The position numbers and the translations under genes were made by a program. Below are positions 18,145 through 28,789 of a stretch of 64,000 bases of DNA, piece by piece; the first letter of the stretch is position 1; every line of letters starts with the position of its first letter. Under the pieces are notes generated by a model. The model saw only the letters and a program-made list of their open reading frames with translations. It searched no databases and was not told where the DNA came from. Origin of the DNA: Janthinobacterium sp. 67 (GTDB lineage: Bacteria; Pseudomonadota; Gammaproteobacteria; Burkholderiales; Burkholderiaceae_D). The DNA is taken from contig NZ_PGES01000001.1 in assembly GCF_002797895.1 (NCBI RefSeq), forward strand, positions 5,456,001-5,520,000, written 5' to 3'.

Positions 18145-20829
18145 ATGAAACGCAATTTGACACCTGCAGCTGCCGTCGTGAAATCGGGCTCGCGTAGCCG
18201 TACGCCGATCGCTGCGGCCGTTGCCGTGATGGTCGCCGGTCTGTCCTTTTCGGCACAGGCGCAGCAAGCAGCCGCCGAAGACGTGGCCACCGTGGTGACG
18301 GTGACCGGCGTGCGTGCCTCGCTGGAAAAATCGCTGAAGCAAAAACGTAATGCGGATTCCGTGGTGGAAGTGGTCACCGCCGAAGATATCGGCAAGATGC
18401 CAGACCGTAACGTGGCTGACGCGATCCAGCGCCTGCCAGGTGTGAATACCCAATCGTCCGCCGGTGGCGAAGGCGGCTTCGGCGAAAACGACCGCGTCAG
18501 CCTGCGCGGCACCAGCCCCAGCTTCCAGCAAACCTTGTTCAACGGCCACGCCATCAGCACGGGCGACTGGTTCGTGCTGAACCAGTTCGGCGGCAACGTC
18601 GGCCGCAGCAGCAGCTTTTCCCTGCTGCCATCGGAACTGGTGAGTTCCGTTGTCGTGCACAAGAGCGCCACGGCGGACCTGCCTGAAGGCGGTGTCTCGG
18701 GCGTGATCGACGTGATCACCCGCCGTCCGCTGGAATTCAAGAACCAGATCACGGCGGAAGGTTCGATCCAGGCTTTCCACAACGACCTGGCCGGCAAGAC
18801 CGATCCGCAGTTCTCCGGCCTGGTGAACTGGAAGAATGACACGAATACCCTGGGCATCATGGTGCAGGGTTTCTCGCAAAAATCGACCGTGCGCCGCGAT
18901 GGCCAGGAAATCCTCGGCTACACGCCGATCGCCGCAGGCAGCAACGCGGCCAAGGCCCATCCTGAACTGGCCGGCGTGAAAGTGCCGACCTTTATCGGCG
19001 CCAGCCTGTTCGAGCAAAAGAAAACCCGCGAAGGCGGCGCGTTCGACGTCGAATTCAAGCCCAGCAAGGACTTGACCCTGGACGTGAACGGCTTCTACTC
19101 GCAACTGAAGGCGCCGCATCAAAATACCAACTGGCTGGCCGCGCCTGCCAACTCGATCAACAGCACGGACGACAAAGGCGTGTCGACGGGCCAGGTGCCG
19201 ACCAACTACACGGTCAAGAATGGCACGCTGACCGGCGCCACCTTCGCCAAGAACGCAGGCGAGGTCGATAATATCTACCGTCCTGATGCTGGCGGCGAAT
19301 CCTACTATCTCGATTTCAACTTCAAGTACCGTGCCACCAAGGACCTGACACTGACGGGTAAACTGGGCAAGACCCACGGCGTCGGCTATGACCGCGACGA
19401 TGTGTACTACCAGAACAACGTCGATGGCGGCATGGTGTATCAACTGAATGGCTTGAGCCCTGCCAGCGTTTCCTATCCGGGCGGCACCACCACCAAGCCA
19501 GGTTCGACGGCATGGGCCGGCGGCGGCGAATCGCGTTCCGTCGATCAGGAAAAATATGCGCAGATCGATGCCGAGCTGCGCCTGTCTTCCGGTATCTGGG
19601 ATTCGGTCAAGTTCGGTGGCCGTCTGACCGATCACAAGCGCGATGCCGAGCATCCGTTTGAAACCCGTCCGGGCGCCCTGGGCTTCTCCAATCCTGGCCC
19701 TGCCTGGAATGGCACGATGTACCCGAGCGACTTCGCCAAGGACCTGGGCGGCAACCTGTCGAGCAACTACTTCAAGTACGACGGTTCAGCACTGGGTGCC
19801 TGGGGCGCCGCACCGGGCAACCGCCTGTTCGACTACGTGCGCCGCCATAACTGGACCGACGAGTTCAAGTTGAAGGAAAAAACTTCGGCCATCTATGCCA
19901 TGGCCAACCTGACGGGCGACAACTGGAGCGGTAACTTCGGCCTGCGCGCCGTCCACACCAAGCAGTCGACCCTGGTGAACCAGGCCGGCGGTCCGATCAC
20001 CGGTTCCGACTGGGGTGCGTACTCGCAGCATCTGTACGAGCGCAGCTACAACGACTACCTGCCGAGCGCCAACATCAAGTTCGACGTGCGCAACGACCTG
20101 GTCGTGCGCGCCGCCGTGGCCCGCACCATCGCCCGTCCCGACTACAGCGCGCTGGGCGGTTCGGTATCGCTGAACGACGACGCCTTGAGCGGCAGCGGCG
20201 GCAACGTCAACTTGAACCCGGTCAAGTCGGACAACGCCGAAGTCAGCGCCGAATGGTATTTCGCACCGAAGTCGGCTTTCTCGGTGGGCCTGTTCTACAT
20301 GGACCTGAAATCGGTCGTGTCGAACGGTACCGTCAACGCCACGTACTTCAACAGCAAGCGTAATGCCAATGCCGTGTACCAGATCACGTCGCCATTCAAT
20401 ACCAGCGGCAAGAACAAGGGCGCGGAATTCAGCTACCAGCAACCGCTGTTCGGCGACTTCGGCATCCTGGCCAACTACACCTATGCCGACGGCAAGCTGG
20501 ACAATGGTGATGAACTGGTCAATGCATCGCGCAGCACGTACAACCTGACGGCCTTCTACGAAGCCAACGCCCTCAGCGCACGCCTGGCCTACAACTACCG
20601 TTCCGCTTACAAGGCGGGCGTGGACCGTGGCGCCAGCCAGCACGTTGCCGGCGCGGGCGGCCTGGCCGGTTCGCTCAACTACAAGATCAACGAACACTTC
20701 ACGATCACGTTCGATGCGCTTAACTTGACGAACACGACCATCAAGATGTACGCGGAAAACAAGGATCAGCCACGCGCTTTCTATAGCAACGGCCGTACCT
20801 TCTACCTGGGCCTGCGCGCCAAACTGTAA
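18145..20829 (+). CDS. TonB-dependent receptor, probable chitooligosaccharide/GlcNAc transporter (1)
   Basis: An 894-residue outer-membrane receptor. The long signal sequence ends near AQAQQ (about residue 40). A TonB-box-like stretch VVTVTGVRASLEKSLKQKRN follows, then the plug domain (EDIGKMPDRNVADAIQRLPG, RVSLRGTSPSFQQTLFNGH) and a beta-barrel ending in the aromatic-rich FYLGLRAKL. The SLxxSLxxKRNxDSVV plug start marks the Xanthomonas/Caulobacter-type family often used for complex sugars. Substrate is inferred from the neighbouring GntR, NagX and nag genes. It is about half identical by eye to the next receptor, so they are tandem paralogues, each with its own terminator. Confidence 0.92.
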   Translation: MKRNLTPAAAVVKSGSRSRTPIAAAVAVMVAGLSFSAQAQQAAAEDVATVVTVTGVRASLEKSLKQKRNADSVVEVVTAEDIGKMPDRNVADAIQRLPGVNTQSSAGGEGGFGENDRVSLRGTSPSFQQTLFNGHAISTGDWFVLNQFGGNVGRSSSFSLLPSELVSSVVVHKSATADLPEGGVSGVIDVITRRPLEFKNQITAEGSIQAFHNDLAGKTDPQFSGLVNWKNDTNTLGIMVQGFSQKSTVRRDGQEILGYTPIAAGSNAAKAHPELAGVKVPTFIGASLFEQKKTREGGAFDVEFKPSKDLTLDVNGFYSQLKAPHQNTNWLAAPANSINSTDDKGVSTGQVPTNYTVKNGTLTGATFAKNAGEVDNIYRPDAGGESYYLDFNFKYRATKDLTLTGKLGKTHGVGYDRDDVYYQNNVDGGMVYQLNGLSPASVSYPGGTTTKPGSTAWAGGGESRSVDQEKYAQIDAELRLSSGIWDSVKFGGRLTDHKRDAEHPFETRPGALGFSNPGPAWNGTMYPSDFAKDLGGNLSSNYFKYDGSALGAWGAAPGNRLFDYVRRHNWTDEFKLKEKTSAIYAMANLTGDNWSGNFGLRAVHTKQSTLVNQAGGPITGSDWGAYSQHLYERSYNDYLPSANIKFDVRNDLVVRAAVARTIARPDYSALGGSVSLNDDALSGSGGNVNLNPVKSDNAEVSAEWYFAPKSAFSVGLFYMDLKSVVSNGTVNATYFNSKRNANAVYQITSPFNTSGKNKGAEFSYQQPLFGDFGILANYTYADGKLDNGDELVNASRSTYNLTAFYEANALSARLAYNYRSAYKAGVDRGASQHVAGAGGLAGSLNYKINEHFTITFDALNLTNTTIKMYAENKDQPRAFYSNGRTFYLGLRAKL

Positions 20830-20885
20830 GCACGACGATCAGGCCTGATGCGCCCGCGTCAGGCCCGGTCTTCCTCGGTCTTTTC

Positions 20886-20922
20886 AAGGCAAGTTCCTGT
20901 TACGGGAGCTTGCCTTTTTTTT
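20886..20922 (+). terminator. Rho-independent terminator after the first receptor
   Basis: GGCAAGTTCC pairs with GGAGCTTGCC (one G-U pair) around TGTTACG, followed by eight T. The two receptor genes therefore form separate main transcripts. Confidence 0.82.
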
Positions 20923-21006
20923 CGACGCCCGCTGACTGGGCGCCTGCCGTCTGTACTCATATAAAACCGTCCCGCCACGATGGCGGACATCTATAACGAG
21001 GAGTCT

Positions 21007-23706
21007 ATGAACAGTCGTTTGCACCCCGTACTACACCCCATCGCCGCCGCTGCGGCCTTGCTGTCCATGAGCATGGCGGCCCAGGCGCAGCAATCCCCCA
21101 TGCAGGAAGTGGTCGTCACCGGCATCCGCGCCTCGCTGGAACAGTCGCTGAGCCAGAAGCGCAACAGCGATTCCGTGATCGACGTCGTCAGCGCGGAAGA
21201 CATCGGCAAGCTGCCCGACAAGAACGTGGCCGACGCCGTGCAGCGCGTGCCGGGCGTGAACATTTCCTCGTCGGCCGGCGGCGAGGGCGGCTTCTCGGAA
21301 AATGACCGGGTCAGCATCCGCGGCACCAGCCCCAGCCTGACGCAAACCCTGATCAATGGCCACGCCGTGGGCACGGGCGACTGGTTCGTCACGGACCAGG
21401 TGGGCACCGTGGGGCGCAGCGTCAGCTTTGCCTTGCTGCCGTCGGAAATCGTCAGCCGGGTCACCGTGCAAAAGAGCGCCCAGGCGGACCTGGTGGAAGG
21501 GGGCGTGGCCGGCTCCATCAATATCGAGACGCGCAAGCCGCTCAGTTTCAAGCAGCCGTTTACGGCCGAGCTGGCCGTGCAGGCCATCTATGCGGACTTG
21601 CCGGGCAAGACCGATCCGCAAATGAATGCCTTGTTCAACTGGAAGAACGAAGCGAAGACCATGGGCGTGCTGTTCCAGGTGTTTTCCGAAAAACGCCACG
21701 AGCGCCGCGATGGCCAGGAATTCTTCGGCTATGGCGCCATCGACGCCAACAGCCCGGCCGCGCAGAAATATCCGGAACTGGCCGGCGTGCTGGCGCCGCT
21801 GGGCATCAACTCGGCCCTGTTCGAGCAAGTGCGCAAGCGCCAGGGCGGCAGCGTCGACCTGCAATTCAAGCCGACTTCCGACCTGATGCTCGACGTCAAC
21901 GGCTTCTATTCCAAGCTGGACGCGGCCAATTACAACCGCAGCTTTTATAATCAGCCGGGCGCCAACCTGAATGCCGTCGACAATGACGGCAAGCACGTGG
22001 GCGTGATTCCCAGTATGTTTACGGTCAAGAACAATACCCTGGTGGCGGCCGATTTTCCCGCGTCGCAATTTCCTGCGGCCAACGCCACCACGCCGTATAA
22101 CGGTCAGCTGTATCCGGCCCTGGTCGACCAGATCTACCGTCCCGGCTCGAACTCGTCGACCGCCTACATCGATGTCAATGGCAGCTACCGCGCCAGCGAG
22201 CGCCTGCGCATCACGGGCAGCCTCGGCTACACGCGGGGCATCGGCGAGACGCCCGTCGACCTCGGCTATGAGGCGGGCTTGACGGGCGTCGGCGTGTCCT
22301 ACCAGCTGAACGGCCTGTCGCCGGCCAGGCTGAATTTCCCGGGTCTCGACATTTCCAAATTCTCCAACGCGGTCACGGCATCGGCCTGGGGTTCGCATGT
22401 GGAAACCCTGGATACGGAAAAATATGGCCAGGCCGATGGCGAGCTGAGCATGGACTATGGCGTGCTGGAGTCGTTGAAGTTCGGCGCGCGCTACGCGGAA
22501 CACCACCGCAATGTGTCCTGGCCGGAAAACCGCAGCTGCGCCGTGTGCGACGGCACGACGAACGCGCCCTTGCCGAAGTGGAATGGCGGCACCTATCCCG
22601 GTGATTACGGCAAGGGCCTGGGCGGCAGCGCACAGGGCCGCTACTGGCAGCTCGATCCGGCCGACCTGGTGGCGTGGGCCAACAAGTACGACAATTCGGG
22701 CGGGCCGAATTCGCGCAACTGGCCGGCCGAGCTGGACGTGAAGGAAAAGGATAGCGCGGCCTACCTCATGGCCAACCTGGCGGGCAACAAGTGGCGCGGC
22801 AACGTGGGTGTGCGCGTCGTACGCACGCAGCAGACGACGGTGACGAACGTGCCGGGCGGCGAAAATCCGATCGGCCAGGAGAATATTTTCGGCACCTACA
22901 CGCCCACCGTCGTCAAGCACAGTTACACGGATGTGCTGCCCAGCGCGAACATCAAATTCGACTTGAGCAAGGACTTGGTGGCCCGCGCGGCTGTGGCGAA
23001 AACCATGGCGCGCGCCGACTACAGCGCACTGGTGGGCGCCGTCAACCTGAATGACCAGTTGCTGACGGGCACGGGCGGTAATCCGGATTTGAAACCGATA
23101 CGCTCGACCAACTACGACGCCACCCTGGAATGGTATTTCGCGCCGAAGGCCATGCTGTCGGTGGGCGCCTTCTATATGGACATGAAATCGTACGTGACGT
23201 TTGGTACGGCGCCCGTGAGCTACTACAATAATACCTTCAAGAAATTCAACACCTACGTGATCCAGTCGCCGACGAATATCGGCGCCAAGAACAAGGGTGT
23301 GGAACTCAGTTACCAGCAGGGCTTGTGGGGCGGTTTCGGCGTGGTGGGCAATTACACCTATACGAATGGCAAGGCCGACGATGGCGCCGCAGTCGTGGGC
23401 AGCTCGCGCGGCACCTACAACCTGGAAGGCTATTACGAGGACGCGCGCCTGAGTGCGCGCCTGGCCTATACCTACCGCTCCAGCTTCCTGGCCGGCCTGT
23501 TCAGCAGCTCGCCCCAGTACGTGCACGGCGTGGGCAACCTGGCCGCGTCGATCAACTACAAGATCGACGAGCGCTATTCGCTGACCTTCGATGTGCTGAA
23601 CCTGAATAACCCGGTGCTCAAGTATTACGGCGCCAACCAGGACCAGCCGACGGCCCTGTATTCGAACGGCCGTCAGTTCTACTTTGGCCTGCGCGCCAAG
23701 TTATAG
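21007..23706 (+). CDS. TonB-dependent receptor, probable chitooligosaccharide/GlcNAc transporter (2)
   Basis: An 899-residue paralogue of the upstream receptor. It has a 28-residue signal peptide ending MAAQAQQ, a TonB-box region EVVVTGIRASLEQSLSQKRN, a plug with EDIGKLPDKNVADAVQRVPG and RVSIRGTSPSLTQTLINGH, and a barrel ending FYFGLRAKL. ATG 21007 was chosen for the GAGGAG four bases before it; an in-frame ATG at 20980 lacks a ribosome site and would mask the signal peptide. Barrel loops differ clearly from the first copy (for example a CAVC pair near 515-518), which suggests different ligands or loop-level selection. Confidence 0.92.
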   Translation: MNSRLHPVLHPIAAAAALLSMSMAAQAQQSPMQEVVVTGIRASLEQSLSQKRNSDSVIDVVSAEDIGKLPDKNVADAVQRVPGVNISSSAGGEGGFSENDRVSIRGTSPSLTQTLINGHAVGTGDWFVTDQVGTVGRSVSFALLPSEIVSRVTVQKSAQADLVEGGVAGSINIETRKPLSFKQPFTAELAVQAIYADLPGKTDPQMNALFNWKNEAKTMGVLFQVFSEKRHERRDGQEFFGYGAIDANSPAAQKYPELAGVLAPLGINSALFEQVRKRQGGSVDLQFKPTSDLMLDVNGFYSKLDAANYNRSFYNQPGANLNAVDNDGKHVGVIPSMFTVKNNTLVAADFPASQFPAANATTPYNGQLYPALVDQIYRPGSNSSTAYIDVNGSYRASERLRITGSLGYTRGIGETPVDLGYEAGLTGVGVSYQLNGLSPARLNFPGLDISKFSNAVTASAWGSHVETLDTEKYGQADGELSMDYGVLESLKFGARYAEHHRNVSWPENRSCAVCDGTTNAPLPKWNGGTYPGDYGKGLGGSAQGRYWQLDPADLVAWANKYDNSGGPNSRNWPAELDVKEKDSAAYLMANLAGNKWRGNVGVRVVRTQQTTVTNVPGGENPIGQENIFGTYTPTVVKHSYTDVLPSANIKFDLSKDLVARAAVAKTMARADYSALVGAVNLNDQLLTGTGGNPDLKPIRSTNYDATLEWYFAPKAMLSVGAFYMDMKSYVTFGTAPVSYYNNTFKKFNTYVIQSPTNIGAKNKGVELSYQQGLWGGFGVVGNYTYTNGKADDGAAVVGSSRGTYNLEGYYEDARLSARLAYTYRSSFLAGLFSSSPQYVHGVGNLAASINYKIDERYSLTFDVLNLNNPVLKYYGANQDQPTALYSNGRQFYFGLRAKL

Positions 23707-23716
23707 GTTTTTTTTA

Positions 23717-23750
23717 CCGGCTTTCCGCCACAAGCGGGGAGCCGGCTTTT
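23717..23750 (+). terminator. Rho-independent terminator after the second receptor
   Basis: CCGGCTTTCCGC (23717-23728) pairs with GCGGGGAGCCGG (23734-23745), two G-U pairs, loop CACAA, then CTTTT. It lies 22 bases before the nagX-like start codon, so that gene depends on read-through or an overlapping promoter. Confidence 0.8.
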
Positions 23751-23771
23751 ATCTTTTGGAATTGCTTGACC

Positions 23772-24893
23772 ATGACTATTGCTTCCCAACGCTACCTCGC
23801 CCTCGACGTCCTGCGCGGCCTGACCGTCGCCCTGATGATCGTTGTCAATACCCCTGGCGACTGGGGCAGCGTGTATGCGCCGTTTTTACATGCCGAATGG
23901 CATGGCTTTACCCTCACGGACCTCGTGTTTCCCAGTTTTCTGTTTGTCGTCGGCAATGCGCTGGCCTTTGCGCTGGGCAAGTATGAAAATCTGGGCCATG
24001 GCGCCGTGCTGGCCAAGCTGTGCAAGCGCAGCGCGCTGATCTTTTTGCTGGGCTTCCTGCTGTACTGGTTTCCCTTCTTCAAGATCGACGACGCGGGCCA
24101 GTTCGCCTGGTCGCCGCTGTCGCACACGCGCATTCCCGGCGTGCTGCAGCGCATCGCCGTGTGCTACCTGGCCGCCGCCCTGATCCTCCACTACTGGAAG
24201 ACGCGCGGCGCGCTCGTCTTCAGCGCCTGCGCCTTGCTCGGTTACTGGGCCATCCTCGCGACCTGGGGCGACTACAGCTTGCACGGCAACGCGCCGGCCA
24301 AACTCGATTTGATCTTGCTGGGCGACAGCCATCTGTACCACGGCGAAGGCATCGCCTTCGATCCGGAAGGCATCCTCGGCACCTTGCCAGCGATCGTCAA
24401 TGTGATTGCCGGCTACCTGGCGGGCAGTTTCGTGCGCCGCACGGCACCGGCGCAGCTGCGTGCCGCGCTGTATCGGCTGGTGGCGGCCGGCATCATCTGC
24501 GTGGCCGTGGCCCTGTGCTGGAACGAGGTATTCCCGATCAACAAGAAGCTGTGGACCAGCTCGTACGTAATGCTCGGCATCGGCCTGGACTTGCTGCTGC
24601 TGGCGCTGCTGATGTTCGTCATCGACGTGCGCAAGATCACGGGCTGGACCTACTTTTTTGAAGTCTTCGGCAAGAACACGCTCTTCATTTACCTGGTGTC
24701 GGAAGTACTGGTGATCATCGCGTTTACCGTGCGCATCGGAGGCGGCAATCTGTACCAGTGGCTGTACCAGCACTGGTTTACGGGCTGGGTGCCGGCGCGC
24801 GTGGCTTCCTTGCTGTTTGCCGTCAGCTTCATGCTGCTGTGCTGGCTGATCGCCTACGTCATGGACAAGCGCAAGATCTACATCAAGGTCTAG
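23772..24893 (+). CDS. NagX-like membrane acyltransferase-family protein (1)
   Basis: A 373-residue integral membrane protein with about ten hydrophobic segments, opening RYLALDVLRGLTVALMIVVN. This is the start typical of the DUF5009 / heparan-alpha-glucosaminide N-acetyltransferase-like family called NagX in bacterial GlcNAc loci. Further family features are DLVFPSFLFVVGNALAFALGK and RIPGVLQRIAVCYLAAALIL. The human homologue acetylates terminal glucosamine across a membrane; the bacterial reaction is unproven. Its start lies close behind a terminator. Its stop codon overlaps that of the convergent second NagX-like gene. Confidence 0.86.
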   Translation: MTIASQRYLALDVLRGLTVALMIVVNTPGDWGSVYAPFLHAEWHGFTLTDLVFPSFLFVVGNALAFALGKYENLGHGAVLAKLCKRSALIFLLGFLLYWFPFFKIDDAGQFAWSPLSHTRIPGVLQRIAVCYLAAALILHYWKTRGALVFSACALLGYWAILATWGDYSLHGNAPAKLDLILLGDSHLYHGEGIAFDPEGILGTLPAIVNVIAGYLAGSFVRRTAPAQLRAALYRLVAAGIICVAVALCWNEVFPINKKLWTSSYVMLGIGLDLLLLALLMFVIDVRKITGWTYFFEVFGKNTLFIYLVSEVLVIIAFTVRIGGGNLYQWLYQHWFTGWVPARVASLLFAVSFMLLCWLIAYVMDKRKIYIKV

Positions 24894-26083
24894 AATTTCA
24901 ATTTCAGGCCGTAGCGCGTGGCCAGTGCGGTGAAGAGCAGCATCAGGGCGGTGACGGCCGCCGCATTCCACAGGCCGGCCGCGCCGCCCGTTTCCCAGTA
25001 CGGCCACCAGAAGCGCGGCAAGTGCAGCACGGCCGCCAGTTGCTGCCACAGGTCGGGCACGATGTAGGCGAACAGGGCATTGGTGCCAGCGGGCAAGAGC
25101 ACGACGGCCCAGGCGCGCCAACGCCACACGTCGATGACGACGTAAAACACGAGGAAGAGGGCCAGGATGAGGGCGCCGCACACGAGCGTGTAGGATTCCG
25201 TCGCCGCGATCTTGTTGATGTGGTGATACGGCCGCAACAGCATGCCGGCCGCGAACATGCCCAGCGCAAACCACGCCATGAAGCGGATGCGCTGCCCATG
25301 GTCCAGGGCGGCGCCGCGCAGGAAGAGCTGGCCCACCAGCGTGCCGGCCAGCACATTGGCCGTCGTCGAACCGAGCACTTGCGGCACGTTGACGATGGCG
25401 TTGATGCCTGCAGGCAGGAAATCGAGGCTGCCCGCCGTGCCGCCCATGTACAGCACGAGCAGCAGGGCAAACATACCCATCAGCGCCGTGCCGCTGCCCC
25501 GGCACGCCAGGTACAGCAGGCTGCACAGCAAATAGGACCAGCCTATCATGCCGAGGATGCCCCACCACGACGGTTGCAGCCAGGTACTGGAAAATTCCGC
25601 ATTCAATTCGCCACGGAACGTCGCCAGCAGGAACAGCATCAGCGCGCCGCCGGCGGCCAGTTCCAGCTTGCCCGCGCCCTGGCGCCACAGCAGTATCATG
25701 GCCACATAAAACAGCAGGAAGTACACAGCCTGCGGCAGCGGCGCCGCCTGCGCATCGTAGCGGTAGGCATTGGCCATTACCACGCCGGCCAGCATCAGGC
25801 TCGCGGAGCGCCACAGCAGGCGCCCCAGCAAGGCTGGCGTGACGTGGCCGCAATGGCGTTGCAAGGCCAGCGGTATGGCCATGCCGACCATGAACAGGAA
25901 GCCGGGAAAGACCAGGTCGGGCAAGGTGATGCCGTCGGCGCGAGGCCCCGCATGCTCGAGCCACCAGGCGATGCGGGGCATGCCGGCCAGGTAGTTGACC
26001 CAGATCATGATGACGATCACGCAGCCGCGGAAGGCGTCCAGGCTGGTCAATCGTTCGGCGGTGGCGGTGGTGGCTGGCGGCAT
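24890..26083 (-). CDS. NagX-like membrane acyltransferase-family protein (2)
   Basis: A 397-residue second member of the same family, opening RLTSLDAFRGCVIVIMIWVNYLAGMP, with DLVFPGFLFMVGMAIPLALQRH and about ten hydrophobic segments. It is clearly diverged from the first copy, with little identity beyond the N-terminal signature, so it is not a recent duplicate. The Met at 26083 gives a proper N-terminus; the longer frame to 26218 reads through an upstream terminator. The gene converges with nagX-like 1 and the two stop codons share bases at CTAG (24890-24893). The TPR gene upstream on the same strand is separated by a terminator. Confidence 0.82.
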   Translation of the reverse strand: MPPATTATAERLTSLDAFRGCVIVIMIWVNYLAGMPRIAWWLEHAGPRADGITLPDLVFPGFLFMVGMAIPLALQRHCGHVTPALLGRLLWRSASLMLAGVVMANAYRYDAQAAPLPQAVYFLLFYVAMILLWRQGAGKLELAAGGALMLFLLATFRGELNAEFSSTWLQPSWWGILGMIGWSYLLCSLLYLACRGSGTALMGMFALLLVLYMGGTAGSLDFLPAGINAIVNVPQVLGSTTANVLAGTLVGQLFLRGAALDHGQRIRFMAWFALGMFAAGMLLRPYHHINKIAATESYTLVCGALILALFLVFYVVIDVWRWRAWAVVLLPAGTNALFAYIVPDLWQQLAAVLHLPRFWWPYWETGGAAGLWNAAAVTALMLLFTALATRYGLKLKF

Positions 26084-26102
26084 GGGACAATGGCAAAGGT
26101 CG

Positions 26103-26137
26103 AAAAAAAAGCAGCCCCGGCGTGAGCCGGGAACTGC
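26103..26137 (-). terminator. Rho-independent terminator after the TPR-protein gene
   Basis: Read on the minus strand, GCAGTTCCCGGC and GCCGGGGCTGC form an imperfect stem with a short loop, followed by eight T. It lies between the TPR gene and the second NagX-like gene. Confidence 0.78.
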
Positions 26138-26163
26138 CTTGCGCATGCTGGCGGGAGCGGGAA

Positions 26164-27480
26164 TTACTGTGCCGCTGCTGCCGGTGCCGCCGCTGGGGTG
26201 GCAGGACGGTTCAGCCACAGGATCCAGTAGCGGGCCAGGTCGCCCACGCCGTCGCCGCCCTTGACCGTTTCCAGGACCTTGATGGCTTCATCTTTCTTGC
26301 CGGCCATGGCGTAGGAATAACCGAGGCGCAGCTTGGCGTCTTCTGGACGCTTCAGGCCGCCCTTGGCGATGCCTTTCTGGATCAGGTCGATACCTTTGTC
26401 GAACTGGTCCATCGTGACGAAAGCGTAGCCGAGGTTGATCAAGCCCGTGCCATCCTTGCTCTTCATGGCCGATGCTTCGCCGCTGGCAATGTTTTTCGCA
26501 TCGTCGGCGGCACCCTTGTTGGCCTGGTCGCGCAGTTTCTTGTGCTTGGCGGCATTCGCGCCCGTGCCCAGCACGCCTTTGGCAAAGCCCGCGTCGAGGA
26601 CTTTTTTCGCTTCCGTCGGGAAGGCGTTCTGCAGGGCGATTTCAGCCATGTCGCTGTAATCTTGCGGCGGCATCGTGCCCACGGCCTTGAATTGCAGGCG
26701 CAGCACGTCCAGGGCGAAACGGTCGGAATAGCCGGCCTTGCCTTGCGTGCGGCTCAGCAGATCGCTCCAGTAGTCATCGGATGGGTAGTAGCGCACCAGG
26801 TTTTCCATGGCGACCAGGTAGGTGGCCGGATCCTTGCTTTTCGAACCCGTGTTGGCCAGCAATTGCAGTTCTTCGATCGTCGGCGTCTTGCCGGCCGCTT
26901 GCTTGGCCGTCAGGTCGGCCATCAGTTCCTGTTTCGCGCGCGCGAAATCATTGCTGAAGTAGTAGGCGCGGATGATGTACTGGCGCACGCCAGCGACGTC
27001 ACCGGTTTCCGTCTGGTAACGGGTGAACCATTTGATGGCGTTCGGATAATCCTTGGCGTTGTAGTGGTAGTTGGCCAGCGCCTGGATGAAATCGCCTTGT
27101 ACCTTTTTTTCCAGCTTGCCCGATTCGATGACCGCTTCCAGCGCCGTCATGGCCATCGGCGCATTGTTGGTGGTCGACGCCAGCGCCACGCGCAGGCGGT
27201 TCAGCACGAACAGTTCGTACGGTGTCAGGGCGGGAATGGCGGCAGCCTGGTCGATGCGGCTTTGCACGTCGGCGTAGTTTTTCGCATCCATCGACGCTTT
27301 CACGGCGTCCGGATCGAGCAGTTTGAACACTTCAGGACGCACCGTGTCGGCAGGTACGGCGGCGGGCGCACCGGCGGCAGCGGCCGGCTTGGCATCCTGC
27401 GCGTGCGACACGGCTGGCAGGACATTGAGGCCGATGGCGGCCAGGAGCAGGCTAAGGCGTGCAAGACGGAATTGGGACAT
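26164..27480 (-). CDS. Periplasmic TPR-like repeat protein, function unknown
   Basis: A 438-residue secreted helical protein. A signal peptide MSQFRLARLSLLLAAIGLNV ends at about residue 27 (VSHAQD). An Ala/Pro-rich linker follows, then repeated helical hairpins with tetratricopeptide character (for example DFIQALANYHYNAKDYPNAI, GLINLGYAFVTMDQFDKGID, AKLRLGYSYAMAGKKDEAIK). The C-terminus is Ala/Pro rich. No enzymatic motif is present. It is the last gene on this strand after the ABC ATPase, 161 bases apart, and could be a scaffold or sugar-uptake accessory, but its role is not established. Confidence 0.75.
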   Translation of the reverse strand: MSQFRLARLSLLLAAIGLNVLPAVSHAQDAKPAAAAGAPAAVPADTVRPEVFKLLDPDAVKASMDAKNYADVQSRIDQAAAIPALTPYELFVLNRLRVALASTTNNAPMAMTALEAVIESGKLEKKVQGDFIQALANYHYNAKDYPNAIKWFTRYQTETGDVAGVRQYIIRAYYFSNDFARAKQELMADLTAKQAAGKTPTIEELQLLANTGSKSKDPATYLVAMENLVRYYPSDDYWSDLLSRTQGKAGYSDRFALDVLRLQFKAVGTMPPQDYSDMAEIALQNAFPTEAKKVLDAGFAKGVLGTGANAAKHKKLRDQANKGAADDAKNIASGEASAMKSKDGTGLINLGYAFVTMDQFDKGIDLIQKGIAKGGLKRPEDAKLRLGYSYAMAGKKDEAIKVLETVKGGDGVGDLARYWILWLNRPATPAAAPAAAAQ

Positions 27481-27641
27481 GGGTTACCCTTCAATCAATA
27501 ACAAAAATACGCACCGGCACTGGCAGCCGCAACAATCGTGCAGTGGCATTGCCAGAGGGGCAAGGAAGCTCGAAAAAACATCATTCTGCCAGTCTGCCTG
27601 CACAAGTCAAACAGAAGCGGCATGATACAAAACGGCTATTG

Positions 27642-28775
<1,134 letters not shown>

Positions 28776-28789
28776 GGCTTGTGCGATTC

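Noticed and set aside
21031-23526. 831-codon antisense frame in the second TonB receptor
   Set aside because: Composition shadow of a long GC-rich gene. No signal, domain or ribosome site.
23886-26096. 736-codon minus-strand frame across both nagX-like genes
   Set aside because: It overlaps the real minus-strand NagX-like gene in another frame and the plus-strand one in antisense. The product is low complexity and unlike any protein family I know.
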